NCBI GenBank assembly: GCA_910588035.1
Contig: CAJUPY010000033.1
Span: 1 to 17,427 of the forward strand
From: an uncultured Muribaculaceae bacterium
GTDB taxonomy: Bacteria; Bacteroidota; Bacteroidia; Bacteroidales; Muribaculaceae
DNA length: 17,427 nt
Direction: 5' to 3'
The notes beneath the pieces were generated by a model that was not told the origin of the DNA, made no database searches, and worked only from the letters and a program-made list of their open reading frames with translations. Below, piece after piece: positions 1 to 7,428 of the stretch. How positions within the stretch are numbered: position 1 is the first letter of the stretch; every line of letters starts with the position of its first letter. Made by a program: the position numbers and the translations under genes.

Positions 1-569
1 ATGACTCTTCCTTGAATACCAGAATCCAACTGTTCTTTGGGATATTTCAAGTTTTGGGCAATAAAATTCATCATCGCAGATTCTCCGCCGGGAAATTCAG
101 GTTGTAATTCAACAACTCCTGCAAACAATTCTTGTGGCTCATCCTGTGTCACAATAACATCGGGAATATTTGCCATTTCTCCCTCTTTTTTAACTTCTTT
201 ATTGTCAAACACAAAATCTACGGTCTCAATTTCACCTTCATCGTACAATTCATCATCACCATCAAGTAACACCATAGGTTCTCCTTGCAGCATATCACTA
301 TCGTCTGTCGTTTGATTTGATGAACTGCCGCAACCTGAAAATGCAATCATACCGGCCGATAATCCGGCAAGCACAACGGCTTTACCCATGAGTTGACGCG
401 CGCGAAGCTGTTGCTCCAGATATCGCACCTCGGCCTCGCATTTCGGACACGTTCCGAGACAATCACCTTTGTAACGACACTCCGACGTTACAAACTCTAT
501 GTCATTCGCCTCGGCTATCTGCCGGCGAATCTCTTTCAATATCTTACAGGTCTGCTTTCCTCGTGCCAT
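1..569 (-). CDS. TonB-type energy transducer with N-terminal cysteine cluster (partial, 3' end missing)
   Basis: The frame is open from ATG at 569 to the left edge and gives 189 residues. Residues 1-60 are charged and carry Cys8 and Cys31, Cys37, Cys41, Cys44 (C-x5-C-x3-C-x2-C), which suggests a metal or Fe-S site in the cytoplasm. Residues 64-79 are a short hydrophobic stretch ending at Cys80, followed by an acidic linker. Near the left edge, ELQPEFPGGESAMMNF and LKYPKEQ match the start of a TonB C-terminal domain, which in TonB systems contacts outer-membrane receptors. I chose the ATG at 569 because it lies 2 nt after the upstream stop and keeps the cysteine region in frame. The alternative ATG at 389 would make a lipoprotein-like start with Cys80 as lipobox cysteine. 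The TonB assignment is firm; the role of the cysteine module is unknown. It is probably co-transcribed with the radical SAM gene upstream. Confidence 0.85.
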   Translation of the reverse strand, partial: MARGKQTCKILKEIRRQIAEANDIEFVTSECRYKGDCLGTCPKCEAEVRYLEQQLRARQLMGKAVVLAGLSAGMIAFSGCGSSSNQTTDDSDMLQGEPMVLLDGDDELYDEGEIETVDFVFDNKEVKKEGEMANIPDVIVTQDEPQELFAGVVELQPEFPGGESAMMNFIAQNLKYPKEQLDSGIQGRV

Positions 570-571
570 AG

Positions 572-1195
572 TCATTGTTTACGGATTTGATAGGTGAATA
601 AATCGAATTTGTAGTAGCCAAGAGCGGTGAGAGCCTTACGGCTTTCATCGCGGTCGGCGTCGGTATTGTAGTCAGGAATAAGCGGTAGCCGTATAATGCA
701 GTCGTTCTGACGGCCAGCCTCGGCAATCAAGCGTAGATTGGACAGCACACGCGAATTATCCTTGGCCGTATATTGTCGGTAAATATCCGCATCCATATCC
801 TTTATGTCGATAATCCAAGAATCTACCACCGGGAGCAGAGCCTCGATATTCTCTTGCGGAACATTCAGCGATGTTTCTAATGTCAGCCTCCATGACGGGC
901 CACACAGTTCACGGAAACGGCATATAAAATCAGGACGTAGTGAAGGTTCCCCACCGCCGAAAGTCACGCCTCCGTTGGTGGCGATGAAATAAAGTTCATC
1001 AATCCTGACTTCATCATAAAGAGATTGCGGAGTGTATTCCTTGAAACGGTCACTGTCGCTGAGCGACTGCGGATTCAGACAGTATCGGCATCGGAGCGGG
1101 CAGCCGTGGAAAGCGACAAGCGTGGTCACGCCATCGCCGTCGGTGGAGAGGCGATGACGGGAGATGCCAATTATTTTTACTCGGTCGGGAGGCAT
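572..1195 (-). CDS. Radical SAM protein, glycyl-radical-activase-like
   Basis: The protein has 207 residues. HGCPLRCRYC carries the CxxxCxxC motif (Cys32, Cys36, Cys39) that binds the SAM-cleaving 4Fe-4S cluster. The GGEP motif (FGGGEPSLRPDF, about 79-90) contacts SAM, and DSWIIDIKDMD is typical of the PFL-activase branch. There is no second ferredoxin-like cluster insert, so it resembles the compact activases (PflA/NrdG type). Family knowledge says such enzymes make a glycyl radical on a partner enzyme, or act as stand-alone members of unclear substrate. No glycyl-radical enzyme is encoded in this window. The TonB-like gene follows 2 nt downstream, which implies co-transcription. The family is certain, the substrate is not. 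Confidence 0.9.
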   Translation of the reverse strand: MPPDRVKIIGISRHRLSTDGDGVTTLVAFHGCPLRCRYCLNPQSLSDSDRFKEYTPQSLYDEVRIDELYFIATNGGVTFGGGEPSLRPDFICRFRELCGPSWRLTLETSLNVPQENIEALLPVVDSWIIDIKDMDADIYRQYTAKDNSRVLSNLRLIAEAGRQNDCIIRLPLIPDYNTDADRDESRKALTALGYYKFDLFTYQIRKQ

Positions 1196-1224
1196 TGCTG
1201 TCTGATCGGCATAAGAACCTGACG

Positions 1225-1232
1225 CAAATTTA
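1225..1232 (-). promoter_or_regulatory. Putative -7 element for radical SAM/tonB transcript
   Basis: On the minus strand the site reads TAAATTTG followed by C, an exact match to the Bacteroidota -7 pattern TAnnTTTG. It lies about 30 nt before the radical SAM ATG. I see no TTTG-like -33 element at the expected 19-20 nt spacing, so this is a partial match. Confidence 0.4.
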
Positions 1233-1333
1233 GCTAAAAATTATATATCAGGATGTTATGCCTATGATTTAATTCTTTTACACTATTGGATAAACGCAGA
1301 AGGCATAGTTGAGACTCTTTGACAAACCCGCTC

Positions 1334-2449
1334 TTAAATCGGGATTACCATCATCGGGATATCGGCCTTGAACAGAAGACGATGTGCTATTGTCGGGTTG
1401 AAAAGCCTGGCGAAAATGTTTTTCTTCTTATTGGCCATGACAAGCAACCGGGTATCTGATGAGTTTAGTGAGTTGGCTAATTTCGAGGGATCGATATTTT
1501 TCACTGCCTCAAATTTTAAATTCCGGTAATTCTTGCTGCAATAGTCAACCAAAACGTCCATGGCATGTGAAACGTTCATTTTGCCATCTTTTTTCGATGG
1601 AAGATGAACAAGTGAGACTGTTGCTGTCGAGTCGTGCAATATACGTGTGAGGGTGTCGAGTGCGAGAATATCACCTTGATCAAGATTGCACAGAAATGTG
1701 ATTTGATCGCATTGACTGATGTTGGGGGAGAATGAGTTTGACGGAATGGTGATTATCGTTGTCCTGCATGAGTCAAGCACCTCTGCCGTGACGCTTCCGA
1801 TCAGATCACGCTCTTTCTTTTCTGCCTCTCGCGTGCCCATGACAAGCAGGAAAGGTTTGTTTTGTTTGGCATATTCGATGATAACCTCTTCTGGAACGCC
1901 TTCGGTTACAACTGAAGTGAACTTTGCTGCCGGAATTTCACCTGATTTTATACCCTGCTTTATCTTATGAATGAATTTGCTCATCTCCTCTTTCGCGTCA
2001 CGGGCAATCTGCTCAGAGGCTTCTTCTTCAGCGATGTCATAGGAATATACATCGCTCAACTGAATCTGGGAACTGCGTGCCGGATCTATGTAGGAATGCA
2101 GCAACACGATTCCGGTTTTGTGTATCGACGCGATTCTGAATGCCACTTTCGCCGCGTTAAATGAATGCTGAGAGAAGTCAGTCGGAACAACAATGGTCTC
2201 CTCGTGTTCGTCATCGGAAACCAATGGTGGAAAAATCTCATGGTTTTCGACTATTCTTAGTGCTTGAGGCAAATCGTGTTCCTTTATTCTTACTCTGATG
2301 CCTGCGGAGATGACGGGGTGGGAGAGATTTACGTTGTTGAGTTCCACTTCGATTCCTTCACTTTCCAATAAAGACTTTAGTGCCGTGGCATATTCATATG
2401 TATGGATTGCCAAGGTTATGAGTCTCTCATTGTCGTTTATTACACTCAT
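1334..2449 (-). CDS. Universal stress protein with N-terminal DUF2007-like domain
   Basis: The protein has 371 residues and no signal peptide or membrane segment. Residues 9-70 (TYEYATALKSLLESEGIEVE through LPQALRIVENH) fit the DUF2007-like putative signal-transducing fold. Residues 85-237 form a UspA domain with the opening strand IVVPTDFSQHS and the closing block G205...GSVTAEVL...ITIP, where Gly218-Ser219 fit the nucleotide-loop end. The usual second glycine after G205 is absent, so ATP binding is uncertain. Residues 245-371 look like a second, degenerate Usp domain ending DIPMMVIPI without the glycine-rich loop. Usp proteins act in stress survival in the cytoplasm. It starts 54 nt after the HTH gene with no convincing promoter between, so the two are probably one transcript. 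Confidence 0.85.
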   Translation of the reverse strand: MSVINDNERLITLAIHTYEYATALKSLLESEGIEVELNNVNLSHPVISAGIRVRIKEHDLPQALRIVENHEIFPPLVSDDEHEETIVVPTDFSQHSFNAAKVAFRIASIHKTGIVLLHSYIDPARSSQIQLSDVYSYDIAEEEASEQIARDAKEEMSKFIHKIKQGIKSGEIPAAKFTSVVTEGVPEEVIIEYAKQNKPFLLVMGTREAEKKERDLIGSVTAEVLDSCRTTIITIPSNSFSPNISQCDQITFLCNLDQGDILALDTLTRILHDSTATVSLVHLPSKKDGKMNVSHAMDVLVDYCSKNYRNLKFEAVKNIDPSKLANSLNSSDTRLLVMANKKKNIFARLFNPTIAHRLLFKADIPMMVIPI

Positions 2450-2503
2450 GTCTGGAGTTAAAGGAACGGAAGCAGTTTTTGTGGTTTGGATAAATGTTAT
2501 TTA

Positions 2504-2767
2504 TCAGTTCTGATTCTTTTCGGCTTCTTGAAGAATTTCAACAGCCATGTCATAGATTGTAGTGTCATCGAGAACAACAATGCCGCCGTCAGGACCCGGT
2601 TCGATGTGTACGCCGCAGTTCTTTCCGAACTCATAGTTGCTGCCGCCAAAGTAATTGCGTACGGTTTGAACAGTTGTGTTGAGGCGGTCAGCTATCTGAT
2701 GGGTTGCGCCGTCGGGCAAACTGTCTTTGAGTCGACGAAGTTCGTTGAAAGTGATTGTCTTGCTCAT
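2504..2767 (-). CDS. Small helix-turn-helix DNA-binding protein
   Basis: The protein has 87 residues. Residues about 15-41 (LPDGATHQIADRLNTTVQTV then RNYFGG) have the pattern of a helix-turn-helix with a recognition helix at TVQTVRNYF. The second half, VHIEPGPDGGIVVLDDTTIY, is a motif I associate with a conserved small Bacteroidales DNA-binding family. It probably acts as a transcription regulator in the cytoplasm; its target is unknown. Being first in a probable two-gene unit with the stress protein suggests a link to stress control, which is inference only. Confidence 0.75.
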   Translation of the reverse strand: MSKTITFNELRRLKDSLPDGATHQIADRLNTTVQTVRNYFGGSNYEFGKNCGVHIEPGPDGGIVVLDDTTIYDMAVEILQEAEKNQN

Positions 2768-2818
2768 GATACTTATAAGTTTAAATTAAAAAATTCAAGA
2801 GGGTTTAGTAATGCGTTT

Positions 2819-2850
2819 TAAAATTATATCTAATGTTTGAATTGAGCAAA
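2819..2850 (-). promoter_or_regulatory. Putative promoter for HTH/universal stress transcript
   Basis: On the minus strand TTTG (2847-2850) is separated by 20 nt from TAATTTTA (2819-2826). This matches the Bacteroidota promoter TTTG-N19/20-TAnnTTTG except for the last base. It would give a leader of about 45 nt before the ATG at 2767. The surrounding 170-nt spacer is AT-rich and also holds the end of the Bat transcript; no clear terminator is visible there. Confidence 0.4.
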
Positions 2851-2937
2851 TTTTTTTGCCAAAAACTAAATGTGTTTTAAAACATCATTTTTACCCATAG
2901 ATTTTAACTGATTTGTAAGGTATTGTTGGTTAGGAAG

Positions 2938-3720
2938 TTATATTATTTCCACGTCGTTTGAGTTGATCCATGCCCGGTGTTGGCCGTCGACTTTAACTTC
3001 ATACCATAAAGGAGACAGAGTGTCGGTGGCAACTTTGAGTGAATCTATTATTTCAATCTTTGTGCCTTCGTGAAGCAGAAAGGCCTGTTCGCTTTTGTCT
3101 CGGGGGGTACGCGGAGATGTGCCCAACTGAACAGATTCGGCAGTGATGACAGCTTTGTCAGACGAAACTGCTCTTGATGCGGCGTTGATTGAGATTATGA
3201 TTCCGCTGATGGTCAGTATCAATAATATGATACCACCGAAGAAACACGTTTTTCTGACAATCACTGCATTAGTGAAGATATAGCCTGCGACGCAGCACAT
3301 GAAACAGGCAAAAATGCCGAGTGTCAGCCACGCCCACACGTCGGCCGTGGTGAAACAGACGATTCTGTCAGCAAGTTTGTCTGTCAGTGACGCATTGTCG
3401 GTCGGCATGTCTGCGATACGCGAGTTGACGAAGTCGAGGTTTATGCGTGCGTCTCTGTTTGACGGATCGAGCTTGAGCGAACGCTCATAATTTATGATCG
3501 CCTTGCCTGGTGAACCTGCCTTGTAGTATGCGTTTCCAAGATTGAAATACAATACAGATGACGAGCCGTCGGTTTTCAACGCCTTTTCATACAGTTCTAT
3601 TGCTGTCGCGAAATCATCGTTCATGTATGCTGAATCACCTTGCAAGGCTAACGTTGATTCATTGGCCCTTGAGCTGAAGGTGAACAGGAGAAGGAGTATG
3701 ATCAGAAGTGCTTTTTTCAT
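2938..3720 (-). CDS. batE: BatE: TPR and SH3-like membrane protein
   Basis: The protein has 260 residues. Residues 1-19 are a signal peptide. Residues about 22-105 hold two to three TPR units (FATAIELYEKALKTD, VLYFNLGNAYYKAG, KAIINYERSLKLDPSN). Two membrane helices follow at about 128-150 and 158-180, and the C-terminus (about 190-260) looks like a bacterial SH3 domain ending HRAWINSNDVEII. The TPR part should face the periplasm. BatE is the last gene of the Bat operon. Its ATG overlaps the batD stop by 4 nt (ATGA), which suggests translational coupling. Family knowledge links Bat proteins to aerotolerance in Bacteroides fragilis, though the molecular role is not settled. Confidence 0.9.
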   Translation of the reverse strand: MKKALLIILLLLFTFSSRANESTLALQGDSAYMNDDFATAIELYEKALKTDGSSSVLYFNLGNAYYKAGSPGKAIINYERSLKLDPSNRDARINLDFVNSRIADMPTDNASLTDKLADRIVCFTTADVWAWLTLGIFACFMCCVAGYIFTNAVIVRKTCFFGGIILLILTISGIIISINAASRAVSSDKAVITAESVQLGTSPRTPRDKSEQAFLLHEGTKIEIIDSLKVATDTLSPLWYEVKVDGQHRAWINSNDVEII

Positions 3721-5525
3721 TGTTTCTTTATGTTTTCCATTTCGTTCATGATTGAAGAAGCCCCGGTGAAAGTGCGCTCGACAGATTCATCTGATAGTCC
3801 GCCCGGGGTATAGCGTGCCATTTCGCAGTCATCGATGATTCTCAGCAACCGCTCTATCATTTCATCAGGCATAGAATTGGCCGCGAGTGACTCTGAAATG
3901 TTCTGGCGTGTTAACTGTGATGCCGGAATTGCAAGTTTGTCGCTAAGATAACCCCATATGGCTTTGAGAATCTCTTCATAGAATTTCTCATTTTGATGAG
4001 CGTTCATGAATTTCTTGGCTTCTTTTAAACGTTTGCGGGCAACTTTGTTTGCTCGTGCCATTTTCAGTCCGGTCACGTCGGCCGACAGTTTGATCTGTTT
4101 GGAATAGGCGTAGACAATTATAATGAGCAGAATGACAATGGCAATGTAGATGGCCCAGTAGAACATCGTGTGTATTACGGGGACTCGGTCTTTTTTCAAT
4201 GTCTTATCTCCGGTTTTGATGTGGAGAATGTCGGTGTTTTTGGCCGAAATGCTCTGTTGGTCTGGAGTCGCCACCGCAGTTGACACACCCTTCGCCACTT
4301 TCAATTGATAGGCCGGTGTTGACAATGTGACATATTTTGCCGCGGAAGGATCAAAATAAACGAATTCAGTCGGAGCAATGGTGAAATCGCCCACGGCTTG
4401 TGGAACGAATGTATATTCGATTGAAGTTGTTCCGGTTACAGTGTTGCCCGATATGCGCGAGTTGATATCGGTTCTGGGCGTATATTGCTCGAATTCCACA
4501 GGGAAATCGATCTGAGGCTCCTTGATATATTTAATATCACCCGAACCTGTGATGGTCAACGAGAGTGTGGCTGCCTCATTGGTTCTTAATGAGTTTGAGC
4601 TAAGGTCCGATTCCAGTTTGAAGTTTCCGACAGCACCTGAGAAATTTGCAGGCTGTGGTTCCGGAAGAGGCAGTATGTTGATCGACAGGTTTCCCGGGTT
4701 GACATGTACTGATTTTTCAACCGGACGTGACGTTGAGAAAAATCCCATGTTGACACGCTCGTATTGAACGACAGTAATGTCGTATTTGCCCGAATTGATC
4801 GTGAGTTTACCGGTCTTTTGTGGGAAAATTATATATTTTTTCAACACTGCAGTCAAATAATTCTGTCCGTTGTAGTGTTCGGTGTCATTGACCGTTGCCA
4901 CAGAGTTGTCCTCTTCAATAAGAAATCCGTCGAACGAGGGTGGGGTGACGGCCGTGATTCCTGAGATAGAGCTATATTTGGTGTAAAGTTTCATCACACA
5001 CTCGATCGCCTCTTCTTTATAAGCTTTTGATTTGTTGAGTATGATTCTGATGAAAACATCCTTATCACTGACCTGACGGTTTGAGTTCTGTGTCGACGGA
5101 TCGTCGATTCTGACATCATCATCGTTTCCCGAACTCTTGTCGGGTGGCAGTACCTTAAGTGATGCCGGTTTGGTTTGAAGTGTCTTGCCGTCGACATTGA
5201 TCGAAGCCGCAGCGATAGTATATTCTCCCGCTTTCTCGGCACGGTAGGTATAGGTATATTCGACAGTGACGCTCGAAGACATGCGGCCGCCTATGTTCTG
5301 GTAAGATTGCATTGTCGATGTGGCAGGTCCGTAAAGGAGTCTGCAACCTTCGATTTCCGGCACTTTAAGGGCCGAACCTTCGGTCGCGTCTTTCAATCTG
5401 AACGTGACGGCGAAATTCTGTCCCTCGATCACGGTGCGCGGAGGCACAATCGAGAACTGCACTTCAGCCAATGATGATTGGCACAGTAACAGAATAAATA
5501 GAATCAATATGTTATAACGTTTCAT
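3717..5525 (-). CDS. batD: BatD: periplasmic beta-domain membrane protein (BatD/oxygen tolerance family)
   Basis: From ATG at 5525 the protein has 602 residues. Residues 1-20 are a signal peptide (MKRYNILILFILLLCQSSLA). Residues about 21-445 are a beta-rich periplasmic region, starting with the family-typical VPPRTVIEGQNFAVTFRL and repeating Ig-like units that end in statements such as AGEYTIAAASI and VGDFTIAPTEF. A single membrane helix lies at about 453-474, followed by a helical cytoplasmic tail of about 125 residues. An in-frame ATG at 5555 would add ten residues (MSYVTTYLSD) before the signal peptide; I prefer 5525 because it gives a normal signal sequence. The gene sits 39 nt after batC and overlaps batE. 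It probably links periplasmic partners with the membrane vWA proteins. Confidence 0.9.
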   Translation of the reverse strand: MKRYNILILFILLLCQSSLAEVQFSIVPPRTVIEGQNFAVTFRLKDATEGSALKVPEIEGCRLLYGPATSTMQSYQNIGGRMSSSVTVEYTYTYRAEKAGEYTIAAASINVDGKTLQTKPASLKVLPPDKSSGNDDDVRIDDPSTQNSNRQVSDKDVFIRIILNKSKAYKEEAIECVMKLYTKYSSISGITAVTPPSFDGFLIEEDNSVATVNDTEHYNGQNYLTAVLKKYIIFPQKTGKLTINSGKYDITVVQYERVNMGFFSTSRPVEKSVHVNPGNLSINILPLPEPQPANFSGAVGNFKLESDLSSNSLRTNEAATLSLTITGSGDIKYIKEPQIDFPVEFEQYTPRTDINSRISGNTVTGTTSIEYTFVPQAVGDFTIAPTEFVYFDPSAAKYVTLSTPAYQLKVAKGVSTAVATPDQQSISAKNTDILHIKTGDKTLKKDRVPVIHTMFYWAIYIAIVILLIIIVYAYSKQIKLSADVTGLKMARANKVARKRLKEAKKFMNAHQNEKFYEEILKAIWGYLSDKLAIPASQLTRQNISESLAANSMPDEMIERLLRIIDDCEMARYTPGGLSDESVERTFTGASSIMNEMENIKKQ

Positions 5526-5564
5526 ATCAGATAAATAAGTTGTAACGTAACTCAACCTGCAGTT

Positions 5565-6371
5565 TTACCACGGTTTGTCGGTCGTTCTCCGGTGGGAGTT
5601 CTGCTCCTTGGCTTTCTGTGCCTCGACACGACGGCGTGTTGCCGCTTCTTCATTTTCCATAGCTTTCAGAATCTTTTCAGCATTCGCATCGCTCATCTGA
5701 GGTTGCTGACTCTGTTGCTGCTGATCCTGGTTTTGCTGCTGTTGTTGTTGCTGCTGATTTTGTTGTTGTTCCTGTTGCTCTTGCTGTTGATCCTGGTCTT
5801 GATCCTGATTCTGATTCTCCTGTTGTTTGAGCTGTGCCAGTCTGAGGTTCTCTCGGGCTTTATCATTGTCGGGATTACACCGCAGAGCATTCTTATACAT
5901 GTTTATGCTCTGGCCAAAATCACCTCCGTTGAAAGCGACATTACCCAGATTATAGAACGATTTTTCTATTATTTCAGCATTGTCAGACATTTTCACAAGT
6001 TCATTGAGCAGGCCGACCGCTTTTTTCATCGGACTGTTTTCGGCATTGGGGTCTGTGTTTCCACTGTTCCTTAAAAGTGCGCACGCAAGGTTGTAGCGGG
6101 CGACCGACGAATTCGGATCCAGTTCAAGGGCCTTGTTATAGCTGATTTCAGCCTGACGGAAATTACCTTCATTAAACAGGTTGTTACCTTCTTTGATGAA
6201 ATTTCTCACACGTTTCGGAGTGCTTCGTCTGTCTGAGCCTACCGACACCTGGTTTTTTACTGCGGCAACCGAATCGGCCTGACCCGTTATGTCGAGCGAT
6301 TGTGCGCTTGCCGTAACTGCCGGGAGTGCGACGAGCACCAATGCTGATGTCATTATTCTCGCTATTCTCAT
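5565..6371 (-). CDS. batC: BatC: periplasmic TPR protein with glutamine-rich linker
   Basis: The protein has 268 residues. Residues 1-23 are a signal peptide ending near ASAQ. Residues about 53-180 contain TPR units (EGNNLFNEGNFRQAEISYNK, ALELDPNSSVARYNLACALL, KSFYNLGNVAFNGG). Residues about 183-225 are almost pure Gln/Asp/Glu/Asn, and the last 43 residues (from MSDANAEKILKAMENEEAAT) form the conserved tail seen in BatC relatives. There is no membrane helix after the signal, so it should be periplasmic. Its ATG overlaps the batB stop by 4 nt. TPR folds usually bind protein partners, here plausibly the vWA proteins BatA and BatB. Confidence 0.9.
   Translation of the reverse strand: MRIARIMTSALVLVALPAVTASAQSLDITGQADSVAAVKNQVSVGSDRRSTPKRVRNFIKEGNNLFNEGNFRQAEISYNKALELDPNSSVARYNLACALLRNSGNTDPNAENSPMKKAVGLLNELVKMSDNAEIIEKSFYNLGNVAFNGGDFGQSINMYKNALRCNPDNDKARENLRLAQLKQQENQNQDQDQDQQQEQQEQQQNQQQQQQQQNQDQQQQSQQPQMSDANAEKILKAMENEEAATRRRVEAQKAKEQNSHRRTTDKPW
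5697..5825 (-). repeat. CAG/CAA-rich polyglutamine tract inside batC
   Basis: This part of batC codes for roughly residues 183-225 and is built of mixed CAG, CAA, GAT and GAA codons. It includes a run of eight glutamines. The codon mix is imperfect, which should limit slippage. On the opposite strand the same bases give an artefactual poly-leucine frame. Confidence 0.85.
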
Positions 6372-7417
6372 CGCTTTTTAGTTTCAGTTTTGGTGAAGAA
6401 GTTGATTTTAGACAGCCATGTGATGACACGGTCAAGAATGAAGATGTCAATCACAAGAAAGACAAGAGCGATCCAACCGAAGATCGGAAATTGCTCGGCA
6501 GACGCTTTATATACCACATGCTTGAGATCTCCTTTCTCGAGTTGGTCAAGTTGTCCGGTGATGTCTGATATCGCTGATGCAGTCGCACCGTTGATGTAAA
6601 TGCCGTCGCCGGCTTTTGCAATTTCAGCGGCCGCTTCCGGATTGAGCGCGGTTGTGACGACATTACCTTCGTTGTCTTTCAGGTAAGTGCCGCGGTTATC
6701 GAGCGGAATCGGATTTCCTTTGGGTGAACCGATTCCGATGACATCGACCTGAATTCCCTTTTTCGCCGCTTCTTTTGCCATTTCAACGGCGTTTCCCTCA
6801 TGGTCTTCGGCATCGGTGATTAACACGATTGCCTTTCCGATAGTCTCATCGGCAGTGAAACCGTTTATTGACAACGCGATTGCGTCACCGATCGTTGTTC
6901 CTTGAGACTGTATCATGTCGGGACTCAGACTGTTAAGGTACATTTTGGCTGATATGAAATCTGTCGTGAGCGGTAACTGTGTGAATGCTTCTCCGGCAAA
7001 CACGACAAGACCGACTTTGTCATTATCGAGTTTGTCGACCAGATTGCCCAATATATGTTTGGCTCGGTTCAGTCGTGAAATGCCAGACGGATCGTCGTTT
7101 GAACTTGCAAGCATTGATCTCGAAACGTCAAAGGCTATCATGACTTCGATTCCACGGGTGCTTTCTTCCGCCTCGCGCTCGCCTGCTCGCGGACGTGCCA
7201 GAGCTATGACTAAGGCAAGAACCGCAATCAGCTGCAATGTTATTTTTATGTAGGGTTTATAGGGAGATGCAAGAGGCATCAGCGCACGCAGTGTCTCCGG
7301 GTTTCCATAAGCTTTTATCTTTTTTCTGCGGGCCAACCGGGCAAGGTAAAAGAGTCCGAACAGTGCCGGAATCAGAAACAGCAGGTACAGAAGGCTTGGG
7401 TATGCAAAATTAAACAT
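6368..7417 (-). CDS. batB: BatB: membrane-anchored von Willebrand A protein
   Basis: The protein has 349 residues. N-terminal membrane helices lie at about 8-27 and 56-75, with the short cytoplasmic loop LARRKKIKAYG between them. A vWA domain (about 88-290) starts with IEVMIAFDVSRSM, whose D97-x-S99-x-S101 is the metal-binding MIDAS motif. The other MIDAS contacts fit T174/T175 in SQGTTIGD and D202 in VLITDAEDHEG. A C-terminal helix lies at about 312-330. This is the arrangement of BatA/BatB. It starts 11 nt after batA. vWA domains bind protein ligands through a divalent metal, and MoxR ATPases are their usual partners. Confidence 0.93.
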   Translation of the reverse strand: MFNFAYPSLLYLLFLIPALFGLFYLARLARRKKIKAYGNPETLRALMPLASPYKPYIKITLQLIAVLALVIALARPRAGEREAEESTRGIEVMIAFDVSRSMLASSNDDPSGISRLNRAKHILGNLVDKLDNDKVGLVVFAGEAFTQLPLTTDFISAKMYLNSLSPDMIQSQGTTIGDAIALSINGFTADETIGKAIVLITDAEDHEGNAVEMAKEAAKKGIQVDVIGIGSPKGNPIPLDNRGTYLKDNEGNVVTTALNPEAAAEIAKAGDGIYINGATASAISDITGQLDQLEKGDLKHVVYKASAEQFPIFGWIALVFLVIDIFILDRVITWLSKINFFTKTETKKR

Positions 7418-7428
7418 GGCGTTCGGGT

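Noticed and set aside
1327..1343. Inverted repeat CCCG...CGGG at the end of the universal stress gene as a terminator.
   Set aside because: The stem has only 4 bp with a 9-base loop, overlaps the stop codon and has no strong T-run after it.
5592..6074. Plus-strand frame of 160 codons rich in leucine, resembling a membrane protein.
   Set aside because: It is the reverse complement of the CAG/CAA tract and TPR region of batC; the leucines arise from CTG/TTG complements of glutamine codons.
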